NCBI GenBank assembly: GCA_963779515.1
Contig: CAVZYN010000001.1
Coordinates: forward strand, 682,001 to 746,000
From: CAVZYN01 sp963779515
GTDB lineage: Bacteria > Pseudomonadota > Alphaproteobacteria > Rhizobiales > Hyphomicrobiaceae
Length of the DNA: 64,000 nucleotides
Reading direction: 5' to 3'
Positions 21,333-30,028 of the stretch are shown here, piece by piece. The notes under the pieces are model-generated. The model worked only from the letters and a program-made list of their open reading frames with translations. It was not told the DNA's origin and did no database searches. Numbering within the stretch: the first letter of the stretch is position 1; every line of letters begins with the position of its first letter. Made by a program: the position numbers and the translations under genes.

Positions 21333-24263
21333 ATGAAGGGCTTCAAGTTTTTTCTCATGCTGTCGGGCGCTCTGACCGCGTACACCGGAATTGCCATGAC
21401 GCAGTATCCGCACGTGGGCATCGTGATGGATCGGCGCAACACCCAAAGCGCGCCATGGGACAATGCCGCGTTGCTCATCAACACCAGTTTCTCCGAACGT
21501 CCAATTGCTGCATCCGAGCCAACGGTCGAACGTCGCGGCTCAATGCTGCTGACGAGCCTCGGATCAGGTGGCAGCACACGTCCGGCAATTGCGCGGGTCG
21601 TCAGTAACGGGATCGGACGTATCGATATTTTTGGTTCGGCGACCGCCGGCCATGTTGTGACGCTCGTCGTCGATGGACGTGCGCTCGGACAGGCAAGGCC
21701 CGATGCCCAAGGAACGTGGCAGATTCCGGTCGAAGGCCCCCATGCCGCGGGACACCGGCGGTTCTCAGTGTCGAGCCGCGGCGACGATAGCGGCCGGATC
21801 CTCGTTGGTGAAGAAGTCCGCGTATGGCTCGGCGATGGCAGGTCAGGCGCGCGCACTCTGTTTGAAGCGAGTGGCAGCAAGACAGCTGCCGTGCATGATG
21901 CCTCCAAGCTTGCGGATGGTACCGGCAGTTCATCGCGCAAGGATGCAGAAGAGCTCGCGGCGAAGGCATCCAAGGCCTTCGACGAGGTGCTTGGCAAGAA
22001 TGCGGCGCCGGAAGCCGCACCCGTCCGAGTGGTGCAAGCACAGAAGTCGCCGGCCAGCGACGATCCGCTGTCCACGATTTGGAACTGGCTGAAAAAGTCG
22101 AGCGACGATTCCCAGTCCGTCATGAAGCAGCTGTCAAATCCGGGAGCGCCTGCAGCACCGCCGGGAAAAACCCAGCCAGCTTCTGCGCCGCCCGTAAAAT
22201 CAGCACAGCCAACGCAAACGCCGCCAACGCAAACTCCGTCCGCGCAAACGCCGGCAACGAAGACAACGCCTCAGGTGCCGGTGCAAACCGCCATGAACCC
22301 CGGTGAGTGGTTGAAAAAGTCGCAAGACGACTACCAGGGCGTCATGAAACAGCTGAGCGAAGGAAAGCCCGCGCCGCCACCACCGTCGCGCGTGTGGGAT
22401 CCGGTGGCGGATGCCGCGCGCAAGGCGGCGGGTGCCGGCGTCGCCGCAGGTGCCGCCGGAATCGCCATCGAGGCCGCAAAGAAGAAGGCGGAGCAGGATC
22501 AAGCCGCCACGGCCAAGGCCGATGAGGAGAAGAAGGCGGCGGACGCCAAGAAACCACCAGAGGCGCCAGCAGGTACCGCCGCAGCGCGGAAAGCCGAGGA
22601 AGAACGTAAACTTGCGGAGACACGCCGTCAGGCGGATGCCGCAGATATGAAGAAGGCCGAGGCCAAGAAGGCCGCGGATGCCAAGACCACCGAGGAGGCG
22701 GCGCGCAAGAAAACTGCCGATGAAGCCGCACGCAAGCAGGCTGACGCGAAGAAGGCTGCTGATGACGAGGCACGGCGGGTGGCGGACGCAAAGCGGATAG
22801 CCGATGCCAAGGCTGCTGAAGAGACCGCACGCAAGCAGGCCGAAGCGAAGAAGGCGGCGGATGACGAAGCGCGCCGTCAAGCGGACGCCAAGCGCGTCGC
22901 CGATGCCAAGGCTGCTGAAGAGACCGCTCGCAAGCAGGCCGAAGCGAAGAAGGCGGCGGATGACGAAGCGCGCCGTCAAGCGGACGCCAAGCGTGTCGCC
23001 GATGCCAGGGCTGCTGAAGAGACCGCTCGCAAACAGGCCGAGGCGAAGAAGATCGCGGATGACGAAGCGCGAAAGCAAGCCGACGCCAAGAAGACTGTTG
23101 ATGACGAAGCGCGGCGCGTGGCGGACACCAAGCGCGTGGCCGATGCCAAGGCTGCCGAAGAGACGGCTCGCAAACAGGCCGAGGCGAAGAAGGCCGCCGA
23201 CGAGGAGGCGCGAAAACAAGCCGACGCCAAGAAAGCCGCTGATGATGAGGCGCGTCGCCAAGCTGATGCGAAGCGCGCCGATGCGACGAAACAGACCGCG
23301 GATGCCAAGAAAGCGACGGAGGACGAAGCTCAGCGCGTCGCCAAGGCCAAGGCTGCTGAAGCGACGCAACGCATCACTGAAGACGCTGCACGCAAGAAAG
23401 CCGAGGCTGACCGTGTCGCTGTCGAGCGACGCACGATTCAGGAGCGCATCGACGCCGATGTGAAGCGTGCAGCCGATGCAGCCGAAAAAGCTAGATCCGA
23501 TGCCGCGAAGATTGCGGTGGCTGTGGCAGCGGCGACGGTCGCGCAAGCGGCTGCGCAGAAATCGGTGACTGAGATGCAGCGGTCGGTGCAGACGCTGCCG
23601 GCCGGAGCCGCGAAGGACGCTGCCGAAAAGCAGTTGGCGGAGGAGCGCAAGAAGGCCGAGGACGCGGCCGTCGCGTTCGTTCGCGCCAAACGCGAAGCGG
23701 ATGCCAAGCGCCTCGCGGAACAACAGATCGCCGATCAAGCGCGCCGGGCCGCCGAGGCACAAAAAACAGCGGCGGATGCGCGGGCGGCTGCCGACGCGGC
23801 GACGACGCCGGCCAAGCAGAAAGAGGCAGCCGACAAGATGACTGTCGCAGCGCGAGCCGCAGCGGGCGCCGCCCAGCGCGCCGAGCAGGTCAGCGAGCGC
23901 GTAGCGGCTGTGGTGCCGCAACCAGTGGCACCGGCACGGCCGTCGCCATCACCGGCGCAACCGTCGCGAAGCGCTGATACATCTCAACGCGCGGCGTCGG
24001 GATCCGCTCGTTCCCGAGACGGGAAGGAAAACCGTTCCGGCCGCATCTGCCCTGCAGCAGGGCGGGATATACGCCTGCCGGGCTGGTACGTCGTTGCCCA
24101 GGGTGACACACTTTGGGACATCGCTGGGCGGCACTACAACAGTGGGAACCGTTGGGCGCGCATCTACCGCGCGAACACAAGCCGGATCGACGATGCCGAT
24201 GTGATCCTGCCGTGTCAGCGCATTTACCTTCCGGCGCGGCGCCCGCGGAAGGCTCACCATTAA
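21333..24263 (+). CDS. Large exported LysM protein with hendecad coiled-coil
   Basis: 976 residues, start after AGGAGG. Layout: an N-terminal hydrophobic segment (KGFKFFLMLSGALTAYTGI), an Ig-like strand-rich part at about 96-150 (RIDIFGSATAGHVVTLVVDG), a Pro/Gln linker in which the motif WLKKSxDDxQxVMKQL occurs twice (about 253 and 330), a 450-residue Ala/Lys/Glu/Asp/Arg helix at about 385-850 made of 11-residue repeats, and a LysM domain at about 916-967 (GWYVVAQGDTLWDIAGRHY). The ending GNRWARIYRANTSRI is the usual 'grave' LysM form. Likely anchored in the inner membrane and reaching to peptidoglycan through LysM. A clear terminator follows the stop. Confidence 0.85.
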   Translation: MKGFKFFLMLSGALTAYTGIAMTQYPHVGIVMDRRNTQSAPWDNAALLINTSFSERPIAASEPTVERRGSMLLTSLGSGGSTRPAIARVVSNGIGRIDIFGSATAGHVVTLVVDGRALGQARPDAQGTWQIPVEGPHAAGHRRFSVSSRGDDSGRILVGEEVRVWLGDGRSGARTLFEASGSKTAAVHDASKLADGTGSSSRKDAEELAAKASKAFDEVLGKNAAPEAAPVRVVQAQKSPASDDPLSTIWNWLKKSSDDSQSVMKQLSNPGAPAAPPGKTQPASAPPVKSAQPTQTPPTQTPSAQTPATKTTPQVPVQTAMNPGEWLKKSQDDYQGVMKQLSEGKPAPPPPSRVWDPVADAARKAAGAGVAAGAAGIAIEAAKKKAEQDQAATAKADEEKKAADAKKPPEAPAGTAAARKAEEERKLAETRRQADAADMKKAEAKKAADAKTTEEAARKKTADEAARKQADAKKAADDEARRVADAKRIADAKAAEETARKQAEAKKAADDEARRQADAKRVADAKAAEETARKQAEAKKAADDEARRQADAKRVADARAAEETARKQAEAKKIADDEARKQADAKKTVDDEARRVADTKRVADAKAAEETARKQAEAKKAADEEARKQADAKKAADDEARRQADAKRADATKQTADAKKATEDEAQRVAKAKAAEATQRITEDAARKKAEADRVAVERRTIQERIDADVKRAADAAEKARSDAAKIAVAVAAATVAQAAAQKSVTEMQRSVQTLPAGAAKDAAEKQLAEERKKAEDAAVAFVRAKREADAKRLAEQQIADQARRAAEAQKTAADARAAADAATTPAKQKEAADKMTVAARAAAGAAQRAEQVSERVAAVVPQPVAPARPSPSPAQPSRSADTSQRAASGSARSRDGKENRSGRICPAAGRDIRLPGWYVVAQGDTLWDIAGRHYNSGNRWARIYRANTSRIDDADVILPCQRIYLPARRPRKAHH
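22803..23241 (+). repeat. Tandem 99 bp repeats inside the LysM gene
   Basis: Units starting GATGCCAAGGCTGCTGAAGA begin at 22803, 22902 and 23001, exactly 99 bp apart and nearly identical; a fourth starts at 23142 after an extra 42 bp. Each codes for 33 residues, three 11-residue helical repeats. Such identity points to recent expansion by slippage or unequal recombination, and to likely length variation between strains. Confidence 0.88.
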
Positions 24264-24293
24264 CCACCGGCGTAAATCTGGGTTTTTGCGATC

Positions 24294-24318
24294 GGGGCTG
24301 CCAATGGCGGCCCCTTTT
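24294..24318 (+). terminator. Terminator after the LysM gene
   Basis: A 9 bp GC-rich stem (GGGGCTGCC / GGCGGCCCC, one G-U pair) with an AAT loop and a run of four T. It lies 31 bases past the stop. Confidence 0.85.
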
Positions 24319-24450
24319 GCGTTCAACCGGCTGCAACGTTGGGTTTAGCGGGCTCTTTGCATGGGTTTTGCAACGATCCTCTCGCTGCCGTGATCGTCCC
24401 GCATTGGGGCGCCGCGTGTGGTCCATTCAGGAACGAGTTCGCAGACGCAC

Positions 24451-25518
24451 ATGAGCCGCCGGTCAACCAAACTCTTTAAGGCCGCGCTGACCGCCTTGCA
24501 CTATACGGGTGCCGGTCAAGCCCTGGCGCCGTGGACCAGGGGCGTCGGCACCATATTCATGTTGCATCAGGTCGGTGACGCGTCGGACGGCGAGTGCGAT
24601 CCGAACCGCATTTTGCGGATCACGCCTGAGTTCCTCGAGAAAACCATCGCGGAAGTCCGCAAAAGCGGTTTTGACTTGGTGTCTTTGGACGAGGTCCATC
24701 GCCGTCTCGCCGAGCGCGACTTCAGCCGCCGGTTCGCGGCGTTCACGCTGGACGACGGCTATCGCGACAATCTTGAAAACGCCTACCCGATCTTCCGGCG
24801 CAACAATGTGCCGTTCGCCATTTATGTGCCGACCGCTTATGCGGATGGCAAAGGCCATCTGTGGTGGCTGTCGCTCGAGCGCGCCATCTGCATCTTGCCG
24901 CGCGTCGAAATCCGGATGAACGGGGAACTCCAATCGTTCAAGTGTGAAACCATCGCACAGAAGGAATCGACCTATCATCGCCTGTACTGGTGGCTGCGCG
25001 GGATCGATGAGCGCGAAGCCCGCGGCATCATTCATCAACTCGCCGCATCGTGCGGGATAGATGAAGACAAGATGTGCCGCGATTTGATCATGAACTGGGA
25101 TGAGATCCGAAAACTTGCGGCCGATCCGCTGGTGACCATCGGCGCCCATACGCGCGGGCACTTTGCGGTTGCCAAGCTGTCGGACGCAGAGGCCCGCGCG
25201 GAAATGGCGAGCAGCATCCAGCGGCTGGAACAGGAACTTGGCCGCCCTTGCAAGCATTTCAGCTATCCGTTCGGCGATGCAACGTCGGCCGGGCGGCGCG
25301 ACTTCAGGATTGCGAGCGAACTCGGGCTCAAGACTGCGGTGACGACCCGAAAAGGGCTTCTTTACACCGAGAGCCGCGACGGCATGATGGAATTGCCAAG
25401 GTTGTCGCTCAACGGCGACTATCAAGACGTCCGTTATCTACAGGTATTGATGTCGGGTTTGCCATTCGCATGCTACCAAATCGCGAACCGGATCCGCACG
25501 CGGCCCGAGCCAGCGTGA
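24451..25518 (+). CDS. Polysaccharide deacetylase family protein
   Basis: 355 residues of carbohydrate esterase family 4. Metal site: FTLDDGYRDN (Asp-Asp) and IGAHTRGHFAVAKL (His-x3-His). A glycine/serine-rich strand SYPFGDATSAGRRD holds the later catalytic motif. IFMLHQVGD near the start is typical of NodB-like enzymes acting on cell-surface glycans. There is no clear signal peptide, so a cytoplasmic or membrane-associated product is likely. Start MSRRSTKLFKAAL; an upstream in-frame GTG adds 11 residues. Confidence 0.86.
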   Translation: MSRRSTKLFKAALTALHYTGAGQALAPWTRGVGTIFMLHQVGDASDGECDPNRILRITPEFLEKTIAEVRKSGFDLVSLDEVHRRLAERDFSRRFAAFTLDDGYRDNLENAYPIFRRNNVPFAIYVPTAYADGKGHLWWLSLERAICILPRVEIRMNGELQSFKCETIAQKESTYHRLYWWLRGIDEREARGIIHQLAASCGIDEDKMCRDLIMNWDEIRKLAADPLVTIGAHTRGHFAVAKLSDAEARAEMASSIQRLEQELGRPCKHFSYPFGDATSAGRRDFRIASELGLKTAVTTRKGLLYTESRDGMMELPRLSLNGDYQDVRYLQVLMSGLPFACYQIANRIRTRPEPA

Positions 25519-25548
25519 TCCTGCGCTAGCTTGAATACAGACCTCGGC

Positions 25549-25749
25549 TCACGTCCGGTGCATCCAGCTGACGATCCAGGCGGCGGGCGGCACCCACGCC
25601 AATCCGGCGACCATATAGAACGCGAGTTCGATCCAGCGCCCGCCCTTGGGTAGCCACGTCGAAGCAAAGACCATCACCACAAGGGCATAAACGGCGATCA
25701 GGACGAGCAACAGCACGGTCCCGATCAGCTTTCGGATGCGAAGTGGCAT
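25549..25749 (-). CDS. DUF2842 small membrane protein
   Basis: 66 residues with two membrane helices (LIGTVLLLVLIAVYALVVMV and FYMVAGLAWVPPAAWIVSW). This matches the alphaproteobacterial DUF2842 family, which commonly lies beside ctaA; here it is divergent from ctaA with 98 bp between. Function unknown, perhaps linked to cytochrome oxidase assembly (inference from context only). A longer in-frame start is unlikely because the family begins at MPLRIRK. Confidence 0.82.
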   Translation of the reverse strand: MPLRIRKLIGTVLLLVLIAVYALVVMVFASTWLPKGGRWIELAFYMVAGLAWVPPAAWIVSWMHRT

Positions 25750-25847
25750 GACGTTTCCCTCCAAGCGGCGCACCATGCGTAAGCGCGTCGCGTTGCGCAC
25801 GGAACCGATACCCGTTAGCGCAAGTCCATGTCAGGAGTGCCCGACAC

Positions 25848-26924
25848 ATGGCCGTCACCGCAAGTCTCAGGATGCCGCAGGCGCCCCCCGATCGAGCGCC
25901 AGCGCCAGCATTGCGCCGATGGCTAATGGCCATTGCCGCGCTCGTGTTCGCCATGATCGTGGTCGGCGGCGCGACGCGGCTGACGGACAGCGGATTGTCC
26001 ATCACGGAGTGGCGGCCGATCATGGGTGCGGTCCCGCCGTTGACGGGCGCCGATTGGGCCGATGCCTTCGCTAAGTATAAGCAGATCCCCGAGTATAAGC
26101 TCGTCAACAAAGGCATGAGCCTCGATCAGTTCAAGGTGATCTTTTGGTGGGAATGGGCGCACCGCTTTCTTGGCCGCGTCATCGGTGTCGCGTTTCTGAT
26201 GCCATTCCTGATTTTTCTGGCGCGCGGACTGATCAATCGAGCGTTGTTGCCAAAGCTGGTGGGGCTTTTTGCGCTTGGCGCACTACAAGGCGCGGTTGGC
26301 TGGTACATGGTGCAGTCGGGTCTAGTGGATCGTATCGACGTGAGCCAGTATCGGCTAGCGTTGCACTTGACGATCGCGTTCGTCATCCTCGGGTGCGCGC
26401 TCTGGTTGATCTTTTCCCTGGGGACGGTCCGGGCGGCGATCCGCCTCGATACAGTTCCGGTTGCGGCGTTGTGGCGCGCGCGGTTGCTTCTGGGATTGGT
26501 GTTCCTGCAGACGGTTCTCGGCGGGTTCGTCGCCGGCCTCAAGGCCGGCCTAAGTCACAATACGTGGCCGCTGATGGACGGCCGCATCGTGCCGAGTGGA
26601 TTGTGGGTCATGAGCCCATGGTACTTGAACCTTTTCGAGAACGTGATGACGGTGCAGTTCATGCACCGCGGACTCGCCTACGCGATCGTGCTGTTGGCGG
26701 TCTTTCACGCCATCGACACAATGCGCCGGGCGGATGACGAGGATGTGCGGCGGAGTGCGGGTGCTTTGGCGGCGGGCGTCGTGATGCAGATGGTGTTTGG
26801 GATCTGGACGCTGATCGCCAAGGTGCCGCTGTCGCTCGGGCTTGCGCATCAGGCTGGGGCTGCGATTGTCATTGGCCTCGCGGTCTGGCACCTCTTTCGC
26901 GTGCGGCAGGCGGTACGGCAGTGA
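25848..26924 (+). CDS. ctaA: Heme A synthase
   Basis: Oxidises heme O to heme A for aa3-type cytochrome c oxidase. 358 residues with eight predicted membrane helices. Family motifs: VVGGATRLTDSGLSITEW, WWEWAHRFLGRVIG with heme-ligand histidine, GALQGAVGWYMVQSGL, ALHLTIAFVILG, GGFVAGLKAG and MHRGLAYAIV, LGLAHQAGAA. This is the proteobacterial type 2 CtaA/Cox15. It is translationally coupled to the HAD gene (GTGA overlap). Confidence 0.96.
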   Translation: MAVTASLRMPQAPPDRAPAPALRRWLMAIAALVFAMIVVGGATRLTDSGLSITEWRPIMGAVPPLTGADWADAFAKYKQIPEYKLVNKGMSLDQFKVIFWWEWAHRFLGRVIGVAFLMPFLIFLARGLINRALLPKLVGLFALGALQGAVGWYMVQSGLVDRIDVSQYRLALHLTIAFVILGCALWLIFSLGTVRAAIRLDTVPVAALWRARLLLGLVFLQTVLGGFVAGLKAGLSHNTWPLMDGRIVPSGLWVMSPWYLNLFENVMTVQFMHRGLAYAIVLLAVFHAIDTMRRADDEDVRRSAGALAAGVVMQMVFGIWTLIAKVPLSLGLAHQAGAAIVIGLAVWHLFRVRQAVRQ

Positions 26925-27616
26925 CCGCGCGCGGATTTCCCGAGAACATTCGCCTCGTCTTCGACCTCGACGATACGCTGCATTCGGAGCGGCTCTACGC
27001 CATCTCGGGATTCAATGCGGCAGCGGCCTGGGCTGAAGGCGCACTTGGCGTGGCCGGGCTCGCCGAAGAAATGACCGTCTTGTTGGATCAGGGACATTTG
27101 GGGACAGTCTTCGAGCAAGCATTGAAAAAGCGGAAGCCCGATTTTTCCATCGCCGATCTCAATCAATTGCGAAAAGCGTATCGCGATCACGATCCGGCGA
27201 TCTCGGTCTATGACGATGTGATGCCGGTGCTCCAGGCAGTGACGACCCCAATGGGCATGATCACTGATGGATCGCTCGAGATGCAGACGCGCAAGGTCGC
27301 AGCGCTCGGATTGCAGCAGCGGTTCGCCGAGATCATCTATACGGGCGCGCTGGGATCGGGCCGTGCATTCTTCAAGCCGCATCCCCGCGCCTTCGAGATG
27401 ATCGAGGCGCAGCTTGGCGGAGATGGCATCCGTATGGTCTATGTCGGAGATAACCCGGCGAAGGATTTTGTCGTGCCCAATGCACGTGGTTGGCTGAGCG
27501 TCATGATCGAGCGGCCACACCGTATCCACGCGGCGGCCATACCGGCGGATGGCGGACTGCCACACGTGACCATTCGCTCACTCGCCGAGCTCCGCGACGC
27601 AATCGGCCCGATTTAG
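26921..27616 (+). CDS. HAD-superfamily hydrolase (pyrimidine 5'-nucleotidase-like)
   Basis: 231 residues from a GTG overlapping the ctaA stop. HAD motif I is RLVFDLDDTLHSE, motif II MITDGS, motif III lysine in RAFFKPHPRAFEMI and motif IV VYVGDNPAKDF. The cap domain lies between I and II. Phosphoglycolate, nucleotide or sugar phosphates are all possible; the call to nucleotidase is by general likeness only. No functional link with heme A is evident beyond co-transcription. Confidence 0.85.
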   Translation: MTARGFPENIRLVFDLDDTLHSERLYAISGFNAAAAWAEGALGVAGLAEEMTVLLDQGHLGTVFEQALKKRKPDFSIADLNQLRKAYRDHDPAISVYDDVMPVLQAVTTPMGMITDGSLEMQTRKVAALGLQQRFAEIIYTGALGSGRAFFKPHPRAFEMIEAQLGGDGIRMVYVGDNPAKDFVVPNARGWLSVMIERPHRIHAAAIPADGGLPHVTIRSLAELRDAIGPI

Positions 27617-27620
27617 GTGC

Positions 27621-28241
27621 TTAGGCGCGATTTTCGTCATCGCTGGACGGCAAGTGCGCTTCCGGATCGTTGCGTGGCCTGTGGCGGGGAGCGTCATCTG
27701 ATCGGCCGCGGGACGCCGATCGGCCAATGCGGCCTTCGAGATCGGCGAGTTCTATGAACTGATCCGCTTGGCGGCGCAATTCGTCGGAGATCATGGCCGG
27801 CTGGGTTTGCACGGTGGATACGACACTGACGCGCCGGCCCTTTTCCTGGATTGCCGCGACCAGCGCGCGGAAATCGCCGTCACCCGAGAAAATGACCACA
27901 TGATCGATTTGATCGGCGAGCGTTAGGGCATCGATCGTCAGCTCGACATCCATGTTGCCGCGCACCTTGCGGCGGCCGAGGCTATCGGTGAATTCCTTGG
28001 CCGGTTTGGTGACGACCGTGAAACCGTTGTAATCGAGCCAATCCACGAGCGGACGAAGCGACGAATAGGCCTGATCTTCGATGAGAGCGGTGTAGTAGTT
28101 GGCCCGGATCAGCTGCGCGCTTTCGCGAAACCAGGTCAATAGGCGGCGATAGTCGATGTCGAATTCGAGGGATTTGGCGGTTGCATGGAGGTTGGCTCCA
28201 TCAATGAACACACCGATCCGCTCGGTCGGATAGAAATACAT
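27621..28241 (-). CDS. NYN-domain (LabA/DUF88) predicted RNase
   Basis: 206 residues. PIN-like NYN nuclease fold with acidic residues in RIGVFIDGANLH, NMDVELTIDAL and VIFSGDGDF, arranged as in LabA and Limkain-type RNases. A charged, disordered tail (about 175-206, rich in Arg and Asp) could bind RNA. Start MYFYPTERIGVF fits the family; a longer start at 28277 is less likely. Convergent with the HAD gene with only four bases between stops. Confidence 0.88.
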   Translation of the reverse strand: MYFYPTERIGVFIDGANLHATAKSLEFDIDYRRLLTWFRESAQLIRANYYTALIEDQAYSSLRPLVDWLDYNGFTVVTKPAKEFTDSLGRRKVRGNMDVELTIDALTLADQIDHVVIFSGDGDFRALVAAIQEKGRRVSVVSTVQTQPAMISDELRRQADQFIELADLEGRIGRSASRGRSDDAPRHRPRNDPEAHLPSSDDENRA

Positions 28242-28522
28242 CGTCAAAGTACTCCGGGGGAAAAGCGACGTCACCAATCAATGCTTCGATTGATACAACA
28301 GTCGTGCGGCGATAACAATGTGACGAAGCAGCTATGTAGCCAATTCGAGTTGCTGTCATTAGACTGTCAAATGTTGAATCCGTTAGGGTGAGGCTTAGTT
28401 GTCGGCGCGGTTACTGAGCCCAATGATCATCGCCGTCGTTGTGCGATGAGCGTCGCCGAAGGCCTGAGCGCGACACGATACTGAAGTGTGGTAGACTGAC
28501 TGAAACGATTTGGCCGGCGGCG

Positions 28523-30028
28523 ATGGTGTTGCGCAAATTAGTGGTGGGATTGCTGCCCGTCATCGGCATTTGGATCGCCGTGATGGGGTGGTTGCAGCCG
28601 ACGCTCGAAAACGGTCTGAAGGTAAAGCTGAAGCAGGCGCTCACAAGTCGAAGTGACGCGCAATGGGCTTCGGTTACCGTGGCTGGACGCGATGTGATCG
28701 TCAGTGGGGCGGCGCAAGATGCGGCGCATCGCGACGCAATCATCGCCAGCTTGGGAGCGATTCCGGGCCTCCGGCGTGTCGATGATCGGACCATGATCGC
28801 TCCGCCAGCGCCGGCGCCTGGAGCGGCCGGCACAGCAGCGGGCACAGAGGCAGGTTCCGCGCCTTTTGTCTGGAGTGCTGTTCGGATCGGAAACGAGGTT
28901 CGCCTGCACGGCAACATTCCGTCAGGGGCCGTCCGCCGGTCCGTGCTGGAGCAGTTGGCAGGGCTGTTGCCGGGAACTGTGATCTCTGATCGCATGCTTG
29001 AGCAGGCGAGTCCGTCGCCGATGTTCGCACAAGGGGCGGAAATGGCGCTGCGCCACCTCGCGCGGCTCGAGTCTGGCACGGTTCAATTGATCGGCGACGC
29101 CTATACATTGCGCGGCATGGTTTCGGGAGAGCGAGTGCGGGCGTCGATAGCAGCTGACCTGAGTACATTGCCGGCAGGATTGAGGCTCGGCGTTGTCGAG
29201 ATCGCGGTGGCGGAGCCGCGGCGATTTACGTGGAGCGCCGAACGCAACGGCACTCAGATCGTCCTATCCGGTGGCGTCGGCTCGGCCGCGATCCGGCAAA
29301 AGCTCTGGGTCGCCGTCGCAACTGCAATCCCGCAGTCGGTGATTGCTGACCGGCAAGTGGTCGTCGAGGGCGCACCCGCCAGTGCCGGAGCGGCAGCGGA
29401 GCGCAGCATCTTATTACTCGCGCAACTGGCTTACGGGTCGGTCGTGGTGGCGGATGATGGCGTCTCAGTGTCTGGGCAACCTATCGATGCCGCAGCGGCT
29501 GCGCGTCTCCAAGCCGATGCGCAGACTTGGCCGGCAGGCATCAAACTCACGCAGATTGATTTGCTCAGAGCACCAGAGCCGCGCCTCGAGTCCGTCGTCG
29601 CGCCAGCGCTCCGCGCAGCTACGGCTTCGCCGCTGCCTGGTTCGCCAGCGGATTGTAGAGAGAGCGTTGCCACGCTTGCACAACGGCTGCGTGTGGAATT
29701 CGAACCGGAGCGGGTGACACTCACCCCCGCCAACCGTGCCGAGCTGATCGATCTGGCGGTTAAGATGGTGCAGTGTCCCAGAGCGCGGGTGGTGATCGCC
29801 GGGCATGGTGATCCGGCGCACGGCGAAAAGAAGGACATTCAGAAGGATAGTGAACTGGCACGGCGGCGGGCGATAACCGTGGCGGAACTCCTGCTGAGGT
29901 CGGGGGTCGAGCGCGATCGGCTGATTGTGTCGAACCGGCCAGTGAGCCCTGGCATTGGTGGCGGCAGGCAGACCAATGCGAATCGAACTGACGCGGTTCT
30001 GCGGGTAGATCTCATGGTGATCCGGTGA
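28523..30028 (+). CDS. Membrane-anchored BON/OmpA-domain protein
   Basis: 501 residues. An N-terminal membrane helix (LVVGLLPVIGIWIAVMGWL) is followed by three or four BON-like segments (VTVAGRDVIVSGAAQDAAHR, VRLHGNIPSGAVRRSVLEQL, IVLSGGVGSAAIRQKLW) and a C-terminal OmpA peptidoglycan-binding domain at about 380-495 (FEPERVTLTPANRAELIDLA; VVIAGHGDPAHGEK; LARRRAITVAELL). The layout recalls the mycobacterial OmpATb/ArfA design. It overlaps the next gene (GTGA), so both products probably work together in the envelope. Confidence 0.85.
   Translation: MVLRKLVVGLLPVIGIWIAVMGWLQPTLENGLKVKLKQALTSRSDAQWASVTVAGRDVIVSGAAQDAAHRDAIIASLGAIPGLRRVDDRTMIAPPAPAPGAAGTAAGTEAGSAPFVWSAVRIGNEVRLHGNIPSGAVRRSVLEQLAGLLPGTVISDRMLEQASPSPMFAQGAEMALRHLARLESGTVQLIGDAYTLRGMVSGERVRASIAADLSTLPAGLRLGVVEIAVAEPRRFTWSAERNGTQIVLSGGVGSAAIRQKLWVAVATAIPQSVIADRQVVVEGAPASAGAAAERSILLLAQLAYGSVVVADDGVSVSGQPIDAAAAARLQADAQTWPAGIKLTQIDLLRAPEPRLESVVAPALRAATASPLPGSPADCRESVATLAQRLRVEFEPERVTLTPANRAELIDLAVKMVQCPRARVVIAGHGDPAHGEKKDIQKDSELARRRAITVAELLLRSGVERDRLIVSNRPVSPGIGGGRQTNANRTDAVLRVDLMVIR

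Noticed and set aside
22640..23300. CRISPR-like direct repeats
   Set aside because: Repeats are 99 bp, contiguous and coding, without spacers.
22200..23921. Minus-strand frame of 573 codons over the LysM gene
   Set aside because: Leu/Gly/Arg low-complexity mirror of the Ala/Lys repeat region; no motif.
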